From: Tubiluchus corallicola
Taxonomy: Eukaryota > Priapulida > Priapulimorpha > Priapulimorphida > Tubiluchidae
DNA: 64,000 nucleotides
Assembly: GCA_030141605.1 (NCBI GenBank)
Contig: JAQGDQ010002383.1
Location: forward strand, 193,001 to 257,000
Reading direction: 5' to 3'
This document shows, one piece after another, positions 24,563-36,061 of the stretch. A program made the position numbers and the translations under genes. How positions within the stretch are numbered: position 1 is the first letter of the stretch; each line of letters opens with the position of its first letter. The notes beneath the pieces were generated by a model. The model saw only the letters and a program-made list of their open reading frames with translations. It did not search any database and had not been told where the DNA came from.

Positions 24563-24990
24563 ACATGTGCCTGTTAAATACTAAGAAAGCATTTAGATCG
24601 ACATAATTTAGTCGCCGTATAAAAAAAGTTTGCATTGCGAGCTTTTGCTAATGGTGCATCATTTACAATTTCTGGTAAACTACTCCAAATCGAAAAAAAT
24701 GACCAAATATTTTTAGCAGATCGCTTGACATACATTTTAAGTGAGTTGGTACTTCTTGTCCGACTAGATGTAGCAAATGAGAAAAATTTATCTCTGTCTA
24801 TATCTACGTCTTTATGTATGATTTGATAACACAGTATAAATCTTTATCTAACCGTCTTTCCTCTAATGATCTAAGAGTTAGAAAGTTCAATCGTAACGGA
24901 TTTGACAAATAAGTAATGTTACCTGCCAGTTTGAATAGTTGGATTCACAGCGTCGATCACCGCAACATATTCTTGGGTTGATACGAAACG
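24563..24990 (-). mobile_element. 5'-truncated LINE 3' end, copy B (degenerate)
   Basis: With frameshifts, the minus strand reads RSLEERRLDKDLYCVIKS, then SFATSSRTRSTNSLKMYVKRS and FFSIWSSLPEIVND, the same C-terminal reverse-transcriptase region as copy A but extending further upstream. Both copies share an ACATGTG motif at the end of the coding part (24,161 and 24,563). It is clearly a pseudogene. Confidence 0.7.
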
Positions 24991-25789
24991 CGTAACGATA
25001 TAAAAATCGCATTACGTGACTCAGTGACTCAGTGATACATTAATTAACAACATAGGTAAAACAGTAATAATAACTATTTATGTAACTATGATGTGAAGTT
25101 GAAATTGTGATTAAAGTGAAAGTTGTCGTGTTTTCAAACTTTCATTTCTTTCCCTTATAACTCTTTTACTTGAATTGAAACTTCATTTAACTTTTTATTG
25201 GTAATCTTCTTATTGATTATAGCTATAAAATTTTACTGTTTACTTTTTACTCGTGTAGTTATTTCTTGTGCCTAATAAATAAATAATAAATAATAAAAAC
25301 GGTACTGTGTACTGTGTCAGCGTTGACTTCTCTTGCAGCAGCTTTATCTTCAAAGTTATACCCCCCCCCCCCAACCGAAAATATTACAGAGCTGAGCGTA
25401 TACTGTAACGGACCAAGAAATACACAGCAGTCAACATGTCATTTGAACCAATAGCCGTTATGGTTGGCTGTTAGGAACTGCTTACAGCACTTCAATTTGC
25501 CGTGTATCATTTCACATTTGCAACTTAAACTCTGTGAAATAAGCAGTAATTGGAATAATGATATTTTACCCTTAGTGGTAATAACAGTAATGTGCTTGCC
25601 CTTGAGGGACATTGTGCTTTTATAAGTAGCAGCTAAAATGTTACAACACAAATGGACCGCCGAGTGGCATTAGCAGGCAGAAGATGGCAATCGCGTTGAA
25701 GGAAGACAATGAAGACGAAGAGGTTTAACTTCATCTGCGTCCAGAAGCATTAATCGTAATATCATGAAAGATATACGAAGCTGTCTAGC

Positions 25790-26990
25790 TACCTACATAG
25801 CCACCCACCTAACTTCCTGCCTACCCACAGTCTGCCAACCTGCCTACCTACCTATAGGCACATCCTACTTACCTACCAACCCTCTGCCTTCTTACCCACC
25901 TACCTACCTTCCTACCGACTTACCTACCGACCGACTGACCTACCTACCTATACCTAAATGCCTACCTACCTGCCTACTTAGCTGCCTACCTAGATACCTG
26001 CTTTGCCTACCTATATGTACATCCTACTTACCTACCTACGCCCTGCCTTCTTACCTACTTACCTGCCTGCCTACCTACCTATCTACCAACCAACCTACCT
26101 TCCTACCCACCTACCTACCTACCTAACTAACAACCTATTGTTCGTATGCCTGCCTGCCTGCCTGCCTATTCCCTGTTTGTACTATTCCCCTATATACCTG
26201 ACCAGCTACTTACCTACGTATTTACCTACCTGCTTACCTTCTTACATACTACTTAGTACCCACTTACCTACCTGCCTACTTAGCTGCCTACCTAGATACC
26301 TGCTTTGCCTACCTATATGTACATCCTACTTACCTACCTACGCCCTGCCTTCTTACCTACTTACCTGCCTGCCTACCTACCTATCTACCAACCAACCTAC
26401 CTTCCTACCCACCTACCTACCTACCTAACTAACAACCTATTGTTCGTATGCCTGCCTGCCTGCCTGCCTATTCCCTGTTTGTACTATTCCCCTATATACC
26501 TGACCAGCTACTTACCTACGTATTTACCTACCTGCTTACCTTCTTACATACTACTTAGTACCCACTTACCTACCTGCCTACTTAGCTGCCTACCTAGATA
26601 CCTGCTTTGCCTACCTATATGTACATCCTACTTACCTACCTACGCCCTGCCTTCTTACCTACTTACCTGCCTGCCTACCTACCTATCTACCAACCAACCT
26701 ACCTTCCTACCCACCTACCTACCTACCTGCCTACCTAACTAACAACCTATTGTTCGTATGCCTGCCTGCCTGCCTATTCCCTGTTTGTTACTATTCCCCT
26801 ATATACCTGACCAGCTGCTTACCTACGTATTTACCTACCTGCTTACCTTCTTACATACTACTTAGTACCCACTTACCTACCTGCCTAGTGCCTACGTACT
26901 TACCCAATAGTGAGGCACATGCTTACTTAACACTAGGGCAGCACAGATCTAAAATTCTTTTGGAGTAAGTCTTACGAAACTGGCTCCACT
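25790..26990. repeat. CTAC tetranucleotide array with a 302-bp higher-order repeat
   Basis: A CTAC/CTGC/CTTA-type array of about 1.1 kb. Within it a 302-bp unit repeats: TGCCTACTTAGCTGCC occurs at 25,971, 26,273 and 26,575. The first two units appear almost identical and the third diverges after about 26,725. Pro/Thr/Tyr/Leu open frames across it are open only because the repeat lacks stops in those frames. Confidence 0.95.
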
Positions 26991-29008
26991 ATAACTTCCT
27001 ACCTACCTAGGCAATTACTACTGCCCTGCTTTTCTGTGGTTCCTGCACCTAACGGTTGTCTATAGTTTGGTAAACAATGTGGAAAAGGCATCAACGCATC
27101 ACTAAATCAGTATAGCGATAGATGATTATACGGTCGCGTATGTCAGTCCCTATTCCCCATACCATTCTAAATCTTTTATTACTCGAGATTATACAATCCC
27201 CAGTTGATAGGATGCGTGTCATACCCAATTTGCTGTGATTAAACTATTCAAGCGACAGATAAGATCGAACAAGAGGCTTACTTCCACAGAAGCGCGCAAG
27301 AATAAGTGACAATTCTCACATGAATTCGTGAACAAGGCACAGAGTCTATTGGCGTATAATGGTTTTTACATATCAGAAGGTTATTTGTCAAGATGGGTTA
27401 CCATCCTCATAAGACATGGCGCCTTTAATCATATTTCCCTTTTAGTAATTGCAATCTTAAAGCAATCAAGCACTTCCTGGATGTGCTTCTGAGTTTTCAA
27501 ATCTTTTTGAACAATTCTGGCGTGCCCTACGTGTCCAGAAATACTAAACGTTATTTTACATCTACAATACTTGGCTGAAACAAATAGTGAAGAAAAATGT
27601 TGGATTTTTTATTTTCGTTTGCCCGTGCAAGCCGACCAGCATTCAGAATAAAGGCAGCAAACACGATTTGGTAAAAATTACATTCTGTAGTAAACCGGAA
27701 CTGTTACTGTTCACAGAGGAATGCTGACCTAGCATTGATCACTAAGTAAATTTATTCTCTATAGTCTTGGGGCTACTACTTAATCCCTGAAGAAGCTTGG
27801 GTAGCTTTATCCAAATAAGGAAAGATTTCTAAAACGGCAGAATTGTCAGATGTTCAAATGCTTAGCAGGTACTAACCAGAACGAGTGCTGCTTCACTTTG
27901 AAAAACTTTGAGGTTATGACGCCAATCTGACTCATCGTGGTACATGTATGTAAATAATGTACTTTCTCAGTATAGTATAGTCTTGGCCTAGTACATGCTT
28001 CATACTTAAATAATCCATACTAGACCAGTGTACCGTGTAGACCACGTGGTGTACTGCTTGGTTTTTTTTATCTGCCTTAAGCCGTACCACATATATATAT
28101 ACATTGTAATGTACAATGACTCCTGCTTTTAATCGAGAACAGAGAAAGGAAAGAGTGAATGAGCGAGAGAAGGAAAAAGAAATCAGAGATAGACAAAAGA
28201 AATTTAAAATTCAAAATTTTTAAGAAAAATAAACGTGACTAATTTATTTCTACTGGGAGTCCAGTTGTTCAGAGGCTAAAATTGGACATTGTCCAAAAAT
28301 CAGATGGATTTTGGTCAAAATATGCGTGAGGAAGGCGTGATTCCGCGCATATTTTGTATCATTTTTCGAAAAATGGGTTATTTGTACATGGATGGGAACC
28401 TAATACGTTGGTAAACATCAGACGATGATACATTTAATGTACGATCTATAATGTAGTCAGGTACAGGCATGCCACATTGCGTGTACATTATAAATGCACT
28501 TTACCTATATGTTGGTATTAGCAAATTACGAGTAGCGCATTGCGTTAGTGAACCGCCTCCGTTCTATAACTGCGCCGAGGCTTTTGTTTGCTAAACAATT
28601 TTTCCCCAGGAAAATCAAAAAGTTCGTGTAATCTTTTGTCGTGAGATTATTCATACATTCACGCACCTGCATAGTGTATTTGTTTTGAAATAACGCCAGT
28701 CTAGCAGGTTCGTTGTGAAAGAAAATAGCAGCAAAGTTTATTAAATTTTCAGAGGAATTTACGTTATTAGAGTGAAGCCTTTGTACCTTTTAGCTGATAA
28801 TGTTGTCAATATATAGTATTACAAAAAACTTAATCGAGCGCGCAATTCTGATAAGGTTAATTTTCGTGCCAGGACAAGCTACCTCATACTATGCTCCTAA
28901 AAATAAAATAATATATTCGTTTAATATATTAAGATTAGTTCCAAAGCTTCACAACAGGACTGAGGCATCCAAGGCGTAGCAACAAGAACTTATTTATATA
29001 AGGAAGCC

Positions 29009-29011
<3 letters not shown>
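26991..29011. other. Gene-free stretch
   Basis: No supported gene. At 28,317-28,356 there is a short hairpin (AAAATATGCG with its complement CGCATATTTT). Confidence 0.4.
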
Positions 29012-29051
<40 letters not shown>

Positions 29052-29127
29052 TCTTTCTTTCTCTCTCTTTCTCCCCTCTCTCTTTCTCTCTCTCTCTCTT
29101 CATCACTCTCTCTCCCCTCTCTCTCCC

Positions 29128-29178
<51 letters not shown>

Positions 29179-29246
29179 ACTCTCTTTCTCTCTTTCTCTT
29201 ACTCCCTCCTGTCTCTCTCTCTTTCTCTCTGTCTCTCTCTCTCTTT

Positions 29247-29322
<76 letters not shown>

Positions 29323-29385
29323 TCTCTCTCTCTGTCTCCTTCTCTCTCTCCCCATTCTCTCCCTTTTATTTTCTCTCTTCATCAC
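29012..29385. repeat. CT dinucleotide array
   Basis: About 370 bp of CT repeats with CCC, TTT and GT interruptions; the 153-codon Arg/Glu open frame on the minus strand is a product of the repeat. Confidence 0.95.
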
Positions 29386-31206
29386 GGAATAGTAAGCAGT
29401 ATCAATAATGTGCACACGTTCCACACAGTGTTCGTTACATATGACAAACACATTTTTTAAAATTTATCCTGCAGACCTGCATACTTTACAGTTTAGTACT
29501 TTATGTAGTTGGTCATATTTACTGCCACTGATATTTATGACGAAGCAAAAAACCTTCATAAATCATAAACAATAATATCAAGTAATCAGGCCTCATATTA
29601 TTTGAAAGGTTTCATCTATTTTATACAATCTGCATGCGAGCCAAAACTGTTTAAATAATAGTTTACATCAGTTCCATAATATTATTAATTTCACATATAA
29701 CTGAAGGGTTTCACATTAAACTGCATGAAACACAATCATGTGGTGAATTGTTATTAGAGAAGAGTAATTTCAGGATAAACTTTACCTAAACTGACCTGGC
29801 TCGGTGGTGGTATGCGATCGTGCCATTATTATTCGCTGGTATCAAATTACGAAGCGTCAATAAAATACAAAATTAGAAATTTTCTGCATCGTCGAAAATG
29901 GCTGCTAAACTCGCTGAATAGCTAGAGAATAATTTGACATATATCAGTAAAATCGAGGTGAATCCGTTGAGAAAAAACCGTAAAATATGAAAAAATAACC
30001 AAATATTTCGCTCCTACCCAATGAATAGTTTCACAAAATAAAAAATGTTCGTCCTGCTGTAGAAAGTTTGTAATAAATACACAATTAACTAGATACACTA
30101 TAGATTTAATAACCACTTATTTCGAAAGGTCTTAATTGTTCTGACTATTTAAATTACAGGCCAAAAAATAAAATAAAACAATGCATAGCTTCGTAATTTA
30201 CGATACGTCGTGGTACAACGTACATAAACTACATAAACTAATTCACGTCGTTATCTAATTATATTGAACCATTAATATTGCTTTCTCTTACTTATATGTT
30301 TTTCAAGCTAAAGAAATAGCTTTTTGGTGCGTTATAAATCAAAAACTGTTTTAAGTTGTTTTGTGTCAACTTCATCTCAAAAACAGCAAAACTTCTGAAC
30401 TAAATAAAACAGTAAACACTCTATAAGCACTAGGAAAATAAACTGTTACAAGCGTTTTGCAAAAATAAACTGTTACAAGCGTTTTGCAAAGACGGTGTTT
30501 TCTACACGTAATTTTGCCCACAGATATTTTATCTGCAAAAAGCAACGAAACATAAGCTTATCATTGGTACTTGGCATTCTAATTAAGTAATATTTTTTAT
30601 TTAAATAGGACAGCATTAGTTTCCAAACTGCACAACAATATTGAAGCGATCTTCGCAAGAGTTTACTTAACTGACATCGTACTTGGTGCATTGACTTTAA
30701 GTCTAACTCCTGTGTACGACATATATAAAAATATATTTTATGTTTCTTATCAATGTGCCGCCTCTCCATATATTTATCCGGATGTTGTTACGTTTTTACT
30801 TTAGATAGAAAGTGATCTTGAACTACGCCGTTAGTTCCATTTTCCAAAATCAAAGGTAAAAAAGGTTTCACAGGCCCAACTGTTGGTTTTCTAGCTTCGC
30901 AGTATAGCAGACATAACATATTTTAAAACAGAATGATCAGTTAAGGTGTATATGTACAGAGGGTGATCTGGTTACACTGTAAGAGCTGAGCAAATTTACG
31001 GATGCGTGAAAATAAACAATAGATTTAATATGATAGCATTGTGAACAGAGATGGACAGCTCGTGGAACGAGGGTCATTTGTTTTTCCACTCGTTGTTGGT
31101 TTTGTCATTAAATGCTGGTTAAATTCACAAGTGAGAACTTTAATTACCGTCACAGGGCTTTCTCGGGTTTATTTAAAGTTCACTGATTGTCTTCGTGTTA
31201 ACTGTT
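29386..31206. other. Gene-free stretch
   Basis: AT-rich, no supported gene. A perfect 27-bp-period duplication (ATAAACTGTTACAAGCGTTT) occurs at 30,435-30,490, and a possible hAT terminal motif (CAGAGATGG) near 31,046. Confidence 0.4.
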
Positions 31207-31214
31207 GTTAAATG

Positions 31215-31694
31215 CAGGGCCTATTTCAGCCTAAGCGAGGCCCCCTGGGGGGGGGGGGGGCGTTGGACGGGCGCCACCATGGTTGGCGCCCAGAAAATTT
31301 TTGAACTGCTAGAACGCCGGAGAAGTATTTTCGAAGAGAAAATATGAAGTTATACAGTTGTTAAAGGAAAGAACAATTGAAAGAAAAACTGCTTTATTCT
31401 CAAGACCAGTCCTTAATACTTGTCAAATAGTCAAATAAAAAACAACATCTTTGCAATATGTGATACCGTACTCTCTCACTTCCGTACAAGCCGGTGTTAG
31501 AAATTCCGAAATTGAAAACAGCTGAACATCGCACCGAGCCGCTCAAGGCAAACGGCGCGCGTGCGGCAAGAGAGAGGGAGAGAGGAGACAGTATGTTCGC
31601 AAAAAGCAAAAAAAATGTTACTTCGGCGCGAGGCCCCCCTGGAAGGAGAGGCCCCAGGGAAGTAACCCACTCCCCCCCCCTGAAATAGGCCCTG
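31215..31694. mobile_element. hAT-like non-autonomous transposon with perfect 8-bp target duplication
   Basis: Terminal inverted repeats are a perfect 15 bp: CAGGGCCTATTTCAG at 31,215-31,229 and its complement at 31,680-31,694. The flanks are identical 8-mers, GTTAAATG at 31,207-31,214 and 31,695-31,702. CAGGG ends with 8-bp target duplications define hAT-type elements. Just inside the ends are a long G run on the left and a C run on the right, in inverted arrangement. At 480 bp with no transposase it is a miniature, trans-mobilised element. Confidence 0.93.
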
Positions 31695-31702
31695 GTTAAA
31701 TG

Positions 31703-33212
31703 TATGTAATTAAAATATAACTGGTTAGTTAATTATGTCTGCCTTCATGTTTTTTTGTTAAGTAGCAGTTCAGTAACTCTCGTGGTGATATTGAGAAAAA
31801 TGATTTACGTGGTGCGTGCTGCTAAAATATTGCATGTACACAGCACAGGTACAATACATTCTTAGACATTTTGGTTACTCTGCAGAAAAGAGTGACCAGA
31901 GCTATAAATAAATACCCCAATAAGTCTTCTCTTAATGTACAAAGTAGTTCAATTCCTTCAACTTTACTTTCAAACACTTAACTATCTGTTACTGTATCAA
32001 TTTCTTTTCTTCAGGTCTGCTTAATCATTACCTATTTGGCTTTTGTTAACTACTTAATTAGTGCATAATAGACTCTGCCTATATGAACTGGTTGCATGTT
32101 TGTAAAATTACCACTGGTGATGACAGCAGCAGCTTGTCGAAACGTTTGGTATGATTTTAGCAATTTAAAGTAAAAGTTTTAATACCGTTGTATTGCTTTT
32201 AAAGTTCTATAAATGTTTTTAAGTGTCTGTAATAAAAATTAACTTCGTTATTTTGTAGATTTACTTGCCTTCCTCGTCACAGTAGGGAATATGTGTTTTT
32301 TTACTGTTACATAAGAGGAAGTGATTAAGAAAAGGCATAGGTTCGAGAAGTGATCTTTTCCCTAACTAACACTGTTTAAATGTAACAAAGAATGTATGCC
32401 TAGCGATTATATAAAGCATTACTTGTAACACAAATTGCAAATAAAAATGTAAATTACTTTTGTGTAGGCTAAACGTCTTTTAGAAATGTGTACATAAAAC
32501 TAATTCCTAAGCTTCACGTCGCAAAAAGGATGGCTAAAATTTTACTATGAATATATTCATCAACTCAGCAAGCCAAACAAAGGTGTAAGCTATATAATGT
32601 TCTACAGATTCGCTCGCTATTTGCCTTACGATATATCCTTTGCATAGGGAAGAGTACGCTTACAACAGAATTATGTGTTAGAAATTAGAATGTTAATATA
32701 TATTTATTTTACAGTGCAACTTATTATAATGGATACTCCCACGAATCACGGTGAGCAACGTCAACGATGCCCAGACTTTCAAATACGAGTTCTGTCCAAT
32801 TCAAATCATGTAATGTTGCTGATTACGAGAATTTCGCACATTATCGCCTTGCATCATCCAAAATAGTCGAAACCCTAACATTCCACGCCAATGAGTCACG
32901 CGAAACTTGATTTACTGCACTGTCTGCTACCTTTTCTTTTACCCCTGTAAATTGATTTATTACTGGCGCCCATACAGAACCCGTTATCAGTTCAAAATTT
33001 GTGTCAGACTTCCACTGTCATCTACCCAGTGGACAATAAGAAGCCTGTAGCTATTTGCATTATAATGGTGAGCTGGCATCATTGCGTACGGTCACATGCA
33101 AATCTTGTTCCAGGAATTTCTGGTCGAAAGACTTGACCCGAATACTCATCTGGATGTTATTTTTGTTGTCCTTGTTGGAATTGGATAAGAGGCTGTGTAA
33201 CCAACATTTACA
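31703..33212. other. Gene-free stretch
   Basis: AT-rich with no supported gene or repeat. Confidence 0.4.
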
Positions 33213-33859
33213 ATAGTAATTATAATAACAATAATTTCGTTTAGGACATAAGCCAGGTAATCCACCGTAGGTAATTCAATACTTATTTCCGTGGTGGTTC
33301 CAGTTATTACCCGCATGCGGAGCTGGATTATGGCTTTTTGGGGCCCCTACGTTAATGAAATTATGGGGCACCCTCAGACGAAGCCACCCCTACCTCGCCG
33401 CATCCGTCTTGAATATTTTTTTACTTGTGATATAGTTTAGCGACATTTAAGTAGGTTGAAATAAACTTATTGCAAATTCTTTAAATAAACCAGAATAGCA
33501 TGTCTTTTGTTTGTCAATAAAAATATTCTTTAAAAGAAATATCCCTATTTTAGTATTTATTGCCAACCAAATTAGCATATATTCCAACATAACCGTAGTG
33601 AAAAACACAAATGTCAACCAAAGTTTGAAAGCTCCCCCCCCCCCAAGCATGAGCAGTTCTAGGCTGCAACCTACGCTGGCCTGTTGGATAATCCAGTCCT
33701 GCCCGCATGTTACTTCGATAATCATAAACACGTACGCTTATCAAAGAAGAACCATCGGTACCATTTTTAAATCTTTGGAATTTTTAAATCTGGACAGTTG
33801 GCCCGCAATCTCCACGGTAGTAAGCGAGCACGTTACCACTGAGCTATTCCCACACCCAA
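33213..33859 (-). mobile_element. tRNA-derived SINE, interrupted by a hAT element
   Basis: Two parts (33,213-33,309 and 33,702-33,859) together match the uninterrupted copy at 35,817-36,061. On the minus strand the head reads GGAATAGCTCAGTGGTAACG, which contains an A-box (TAGCTCAGTGG); the tail at the low-coordinate end is AAT-rich. The 384 bp between the parts are a separate hAT-like insertion. Confidence 0.8.
33318..33701. mobile_element. hAT-like miniature element inside a SINE
   Basis: The ends CGGAGCTGGATTAT and CAGGACTGGATTAT (the latter as the reverse complement of the right end) are near-identical. The flanking 8-mers are identical, CCCGCATG at 33,310-33,317 and 33,702-33,709. Removing the element and one 8-mer restores alignment of the host SINE with its intact copy. 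It carries a long C run near 33,640 and no transposase. Confidence 0.88.
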
Positions 33860-34971
33860 TAACTATAGACAAGTCAATAATGTTCCATCTAGCAGCAGTG
33901 TAACTGCACAGCTAAATAACACAAGGAGGACGTTTTCAACAGAACGACTGAACTACACCAAACAACAGGGGCAACTTTTGTAGATGGTGTGGTGCTGGTA
34001 GGAAGAGAACCTTTCATGAATGATAATCCTCTGCGATTTCAAATTAGGCACTCATATTGCGAACTAGCAACAGTTAACGTGGCAGTAGTAAGGCATTAAA
34101 GTTATTATGAAGTTCCAAGTAGGGTATGGAAGTTATTATAATTTTTGGTTTCGATGCTTAATAAATTACTTAATAAAAAGCTGATTCGACTCCAATGTTT
34201 ACATTGGAACTGGAAGTGGTGCTGAATTGTGAATGTGTGTGTAACGTATTTTGTTAATCATGTTTACTATTGACAAGCTATCAGCATAGTAGTGTTAGTT
34301 TTTTGCTGGATTCACTGCTATGTTTACCTGTATTGAGAGCAGATTTCTTTTATTTTAGAATTCTCCCTGTCCACTACAACATGTGGTTGTTTCTTCTCCT
34401 CTTTTCCTTCTTCCTATCCCTAATCTTACTATTTTTTTCCATTCCATCATTTCTTCTTGCCCCAACCATTCTTTCATTCTCTCATTTCCTGTCACCTCAA
34501 CAAGCCAAGCTTTCAAGGTGTCATACAGCAACTCTTTTATTTGGTTAATTTGACTTCATCAACGTTTTTTAACCTATACTGTTTCTTTTTTTTCAATAAT
34601 TTTGTACGTTGATGTATTGTATATGTATTGCTGGAGTGAAATAAATTGATTTTGATTTTTGAACATAGTCGTAATGGGAATAAACTATAATGATACGATG
34701 ATGAATGTTTACAGGTTCTAAACTGTACTTTGCTCATCGGCTTTACTAGAAAACCTGTATACAGAGTTTGTATTGTTTTTGTATATTTTTGTAACTACAA
34801 CACTTAGTGAAAACACATCGTGAAATCAGACGCGCCATACATTCTTGCTTTCAATGCCAGCTGGAGCCTGGGTCAGTTGCTTAGCGATAAATAACCTAAA
34901 TTTGTTAATGTAAGTCACTACGGTTGCTAGATGGAGACTTACTTTTTGCATCAGACTGAATAACAATAAAA
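33860..34971. other. Gene-free stretch
   Basis: No supported gene. The end of a possible retroelement (AATAAATTGATTTTGATTTTTG) lies at 34,640-34,665. The open frame at 34,270-34,548 is pyrimidine-rich and not protein-like. Confidence 0.4.
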
Positions 34972-34972
34972 A

Positions 34973-35035
<63 letters not shown>

Positions 35036-35112
35036 CAGCAGTAGCAGTAGCAGTAGCAGTAGCAGTAGCAGCATCAGCAGCAGCAGCAGCAGCAGTAGTA
35101 ATAATAATAATA
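34972..35112. repeat. TAG/CAG trinucleotide array
   Basis: About 60 bp of TAG, then mixed CAG/TAG, then AAT units. The Leu-rich open frame on the minus strand is a product of the repeat. Confidence 0.95.
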
Positions 35113-35816
35113 ACTTGTAATTCATAATGGATCTATTTCAGATATTTTAGTATAATACAAGTACTGTCATAATATTCATTCACAGACCAGTTAGCTCAAG
35201 GGAAAAGAATTTTCACCTCAAAAACTGCTATATATATATATATTATTTATATATCATCTATATATACATTTATTTGCATATTATAATGCCATACATTGAC
35301 AAGTTAGTATGATGGTAGCAATGTAAATTACTAAAGTAATTAATTAATTGAACAAAAGTGTTAGATACATAGTTTCAATTTCATCGTACGTAAATTCGGG
35401 TATTAATATTTCGTTGTTCAACGTTCAATAAAATTCACGTGCTACTACTAATCCGATCATTGCAACCATAATTATTGTCATAATAACGTAGAAAAATTTT
35501 ATTCTTTCCCAACGTTGTTAAGCTATTCTGAGTATTTAAGACTGACAATGCACGCAAGAGTTCATTTTTAGAGTTATCAATTGATTTCGATAGATTCAGA
35601 GCACGTTTAACAATTATCTTTGTAAGAGGATACGTGTCTGCAAAGCATGTTGTCATACTACAATGAGAATTCCTTGGAAAAACACGGCGTAAAATTTTTC
35701 TATATTCCATTGCTAATGGATCGTTATTGTCTGTTAACTCAAATATTGAGCTACCATAGAAAAATGTATAGCAAAAAATATGAAGATAACAATTTCATTA
35801 AAGCAGATTTATTAGT

Positions 35817-36061
35817 TATTAGTAATAATAATAATTTCGTTTAGGACATAGTCCAGGGATATCACCTTAAGTAACTCAATACTTTTCAAGATGGTCCCGA
35901 TTACCCGTTCAAGGTGGTCCACGTACTACGATAAGTACGTGTGCTTGGTTGAAGAACCAGCGGTACCATTTTCAAGTATTTGGTATGACTCGGTCGGGAG
36001 TTGAACCCGTGACCTCCGGAGTGAGAAGCGAGCACGCTACCATTGAGCTACACCACCCGGT
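35817..36061 (-). mobile_element. tRNA-derived SINE, intact copy
   Basis: On the minus strand the head starts GGGTGGTGTAGCTCAATGG (A-box TAGCTCAATGG) and reaches a B-box GGTTCAACTCC about 40 bp later, the spacing of a tRNA gene. The tRNA-like part is about 72 nt; an unrelated ~140-bp body and an ATT-rich tail follow. A second, interrupted copy lies at 33.2-33.9 kb. I do not assign the parental tRNA; the anticodon arm is no longer a clean fold. Confidence 0.88.

Noticed and set aside
25764-26968. Pro/Thr/Tyr/Leu-rich frames up to 145 codons
   Set aside because: The CTAC array lacks stops in these frames. The 302-bp period is not a multiple of three, so the same peptide reappears in shifting frames, which is not expected of a protein repeat.
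28990-29451. 153-codon Arg/Glu-rich minus-strand frame
   Set aside because: It is a CT dinucleotide array read on the other strand.
34270-34548. 92-codon hydrophobic plus-strand frame
   Set aside because: It arises from a pyrimidine-rich tract next to a retroelement-like 3' end.
35988-36061. A functional tRNA gene on the minus strand
   Set aside because: A- and B-boxes are present, but the anticodon and acceptor stems do not pair cleanly, and the body and tail are shared with another copy, so it is a SINE head.
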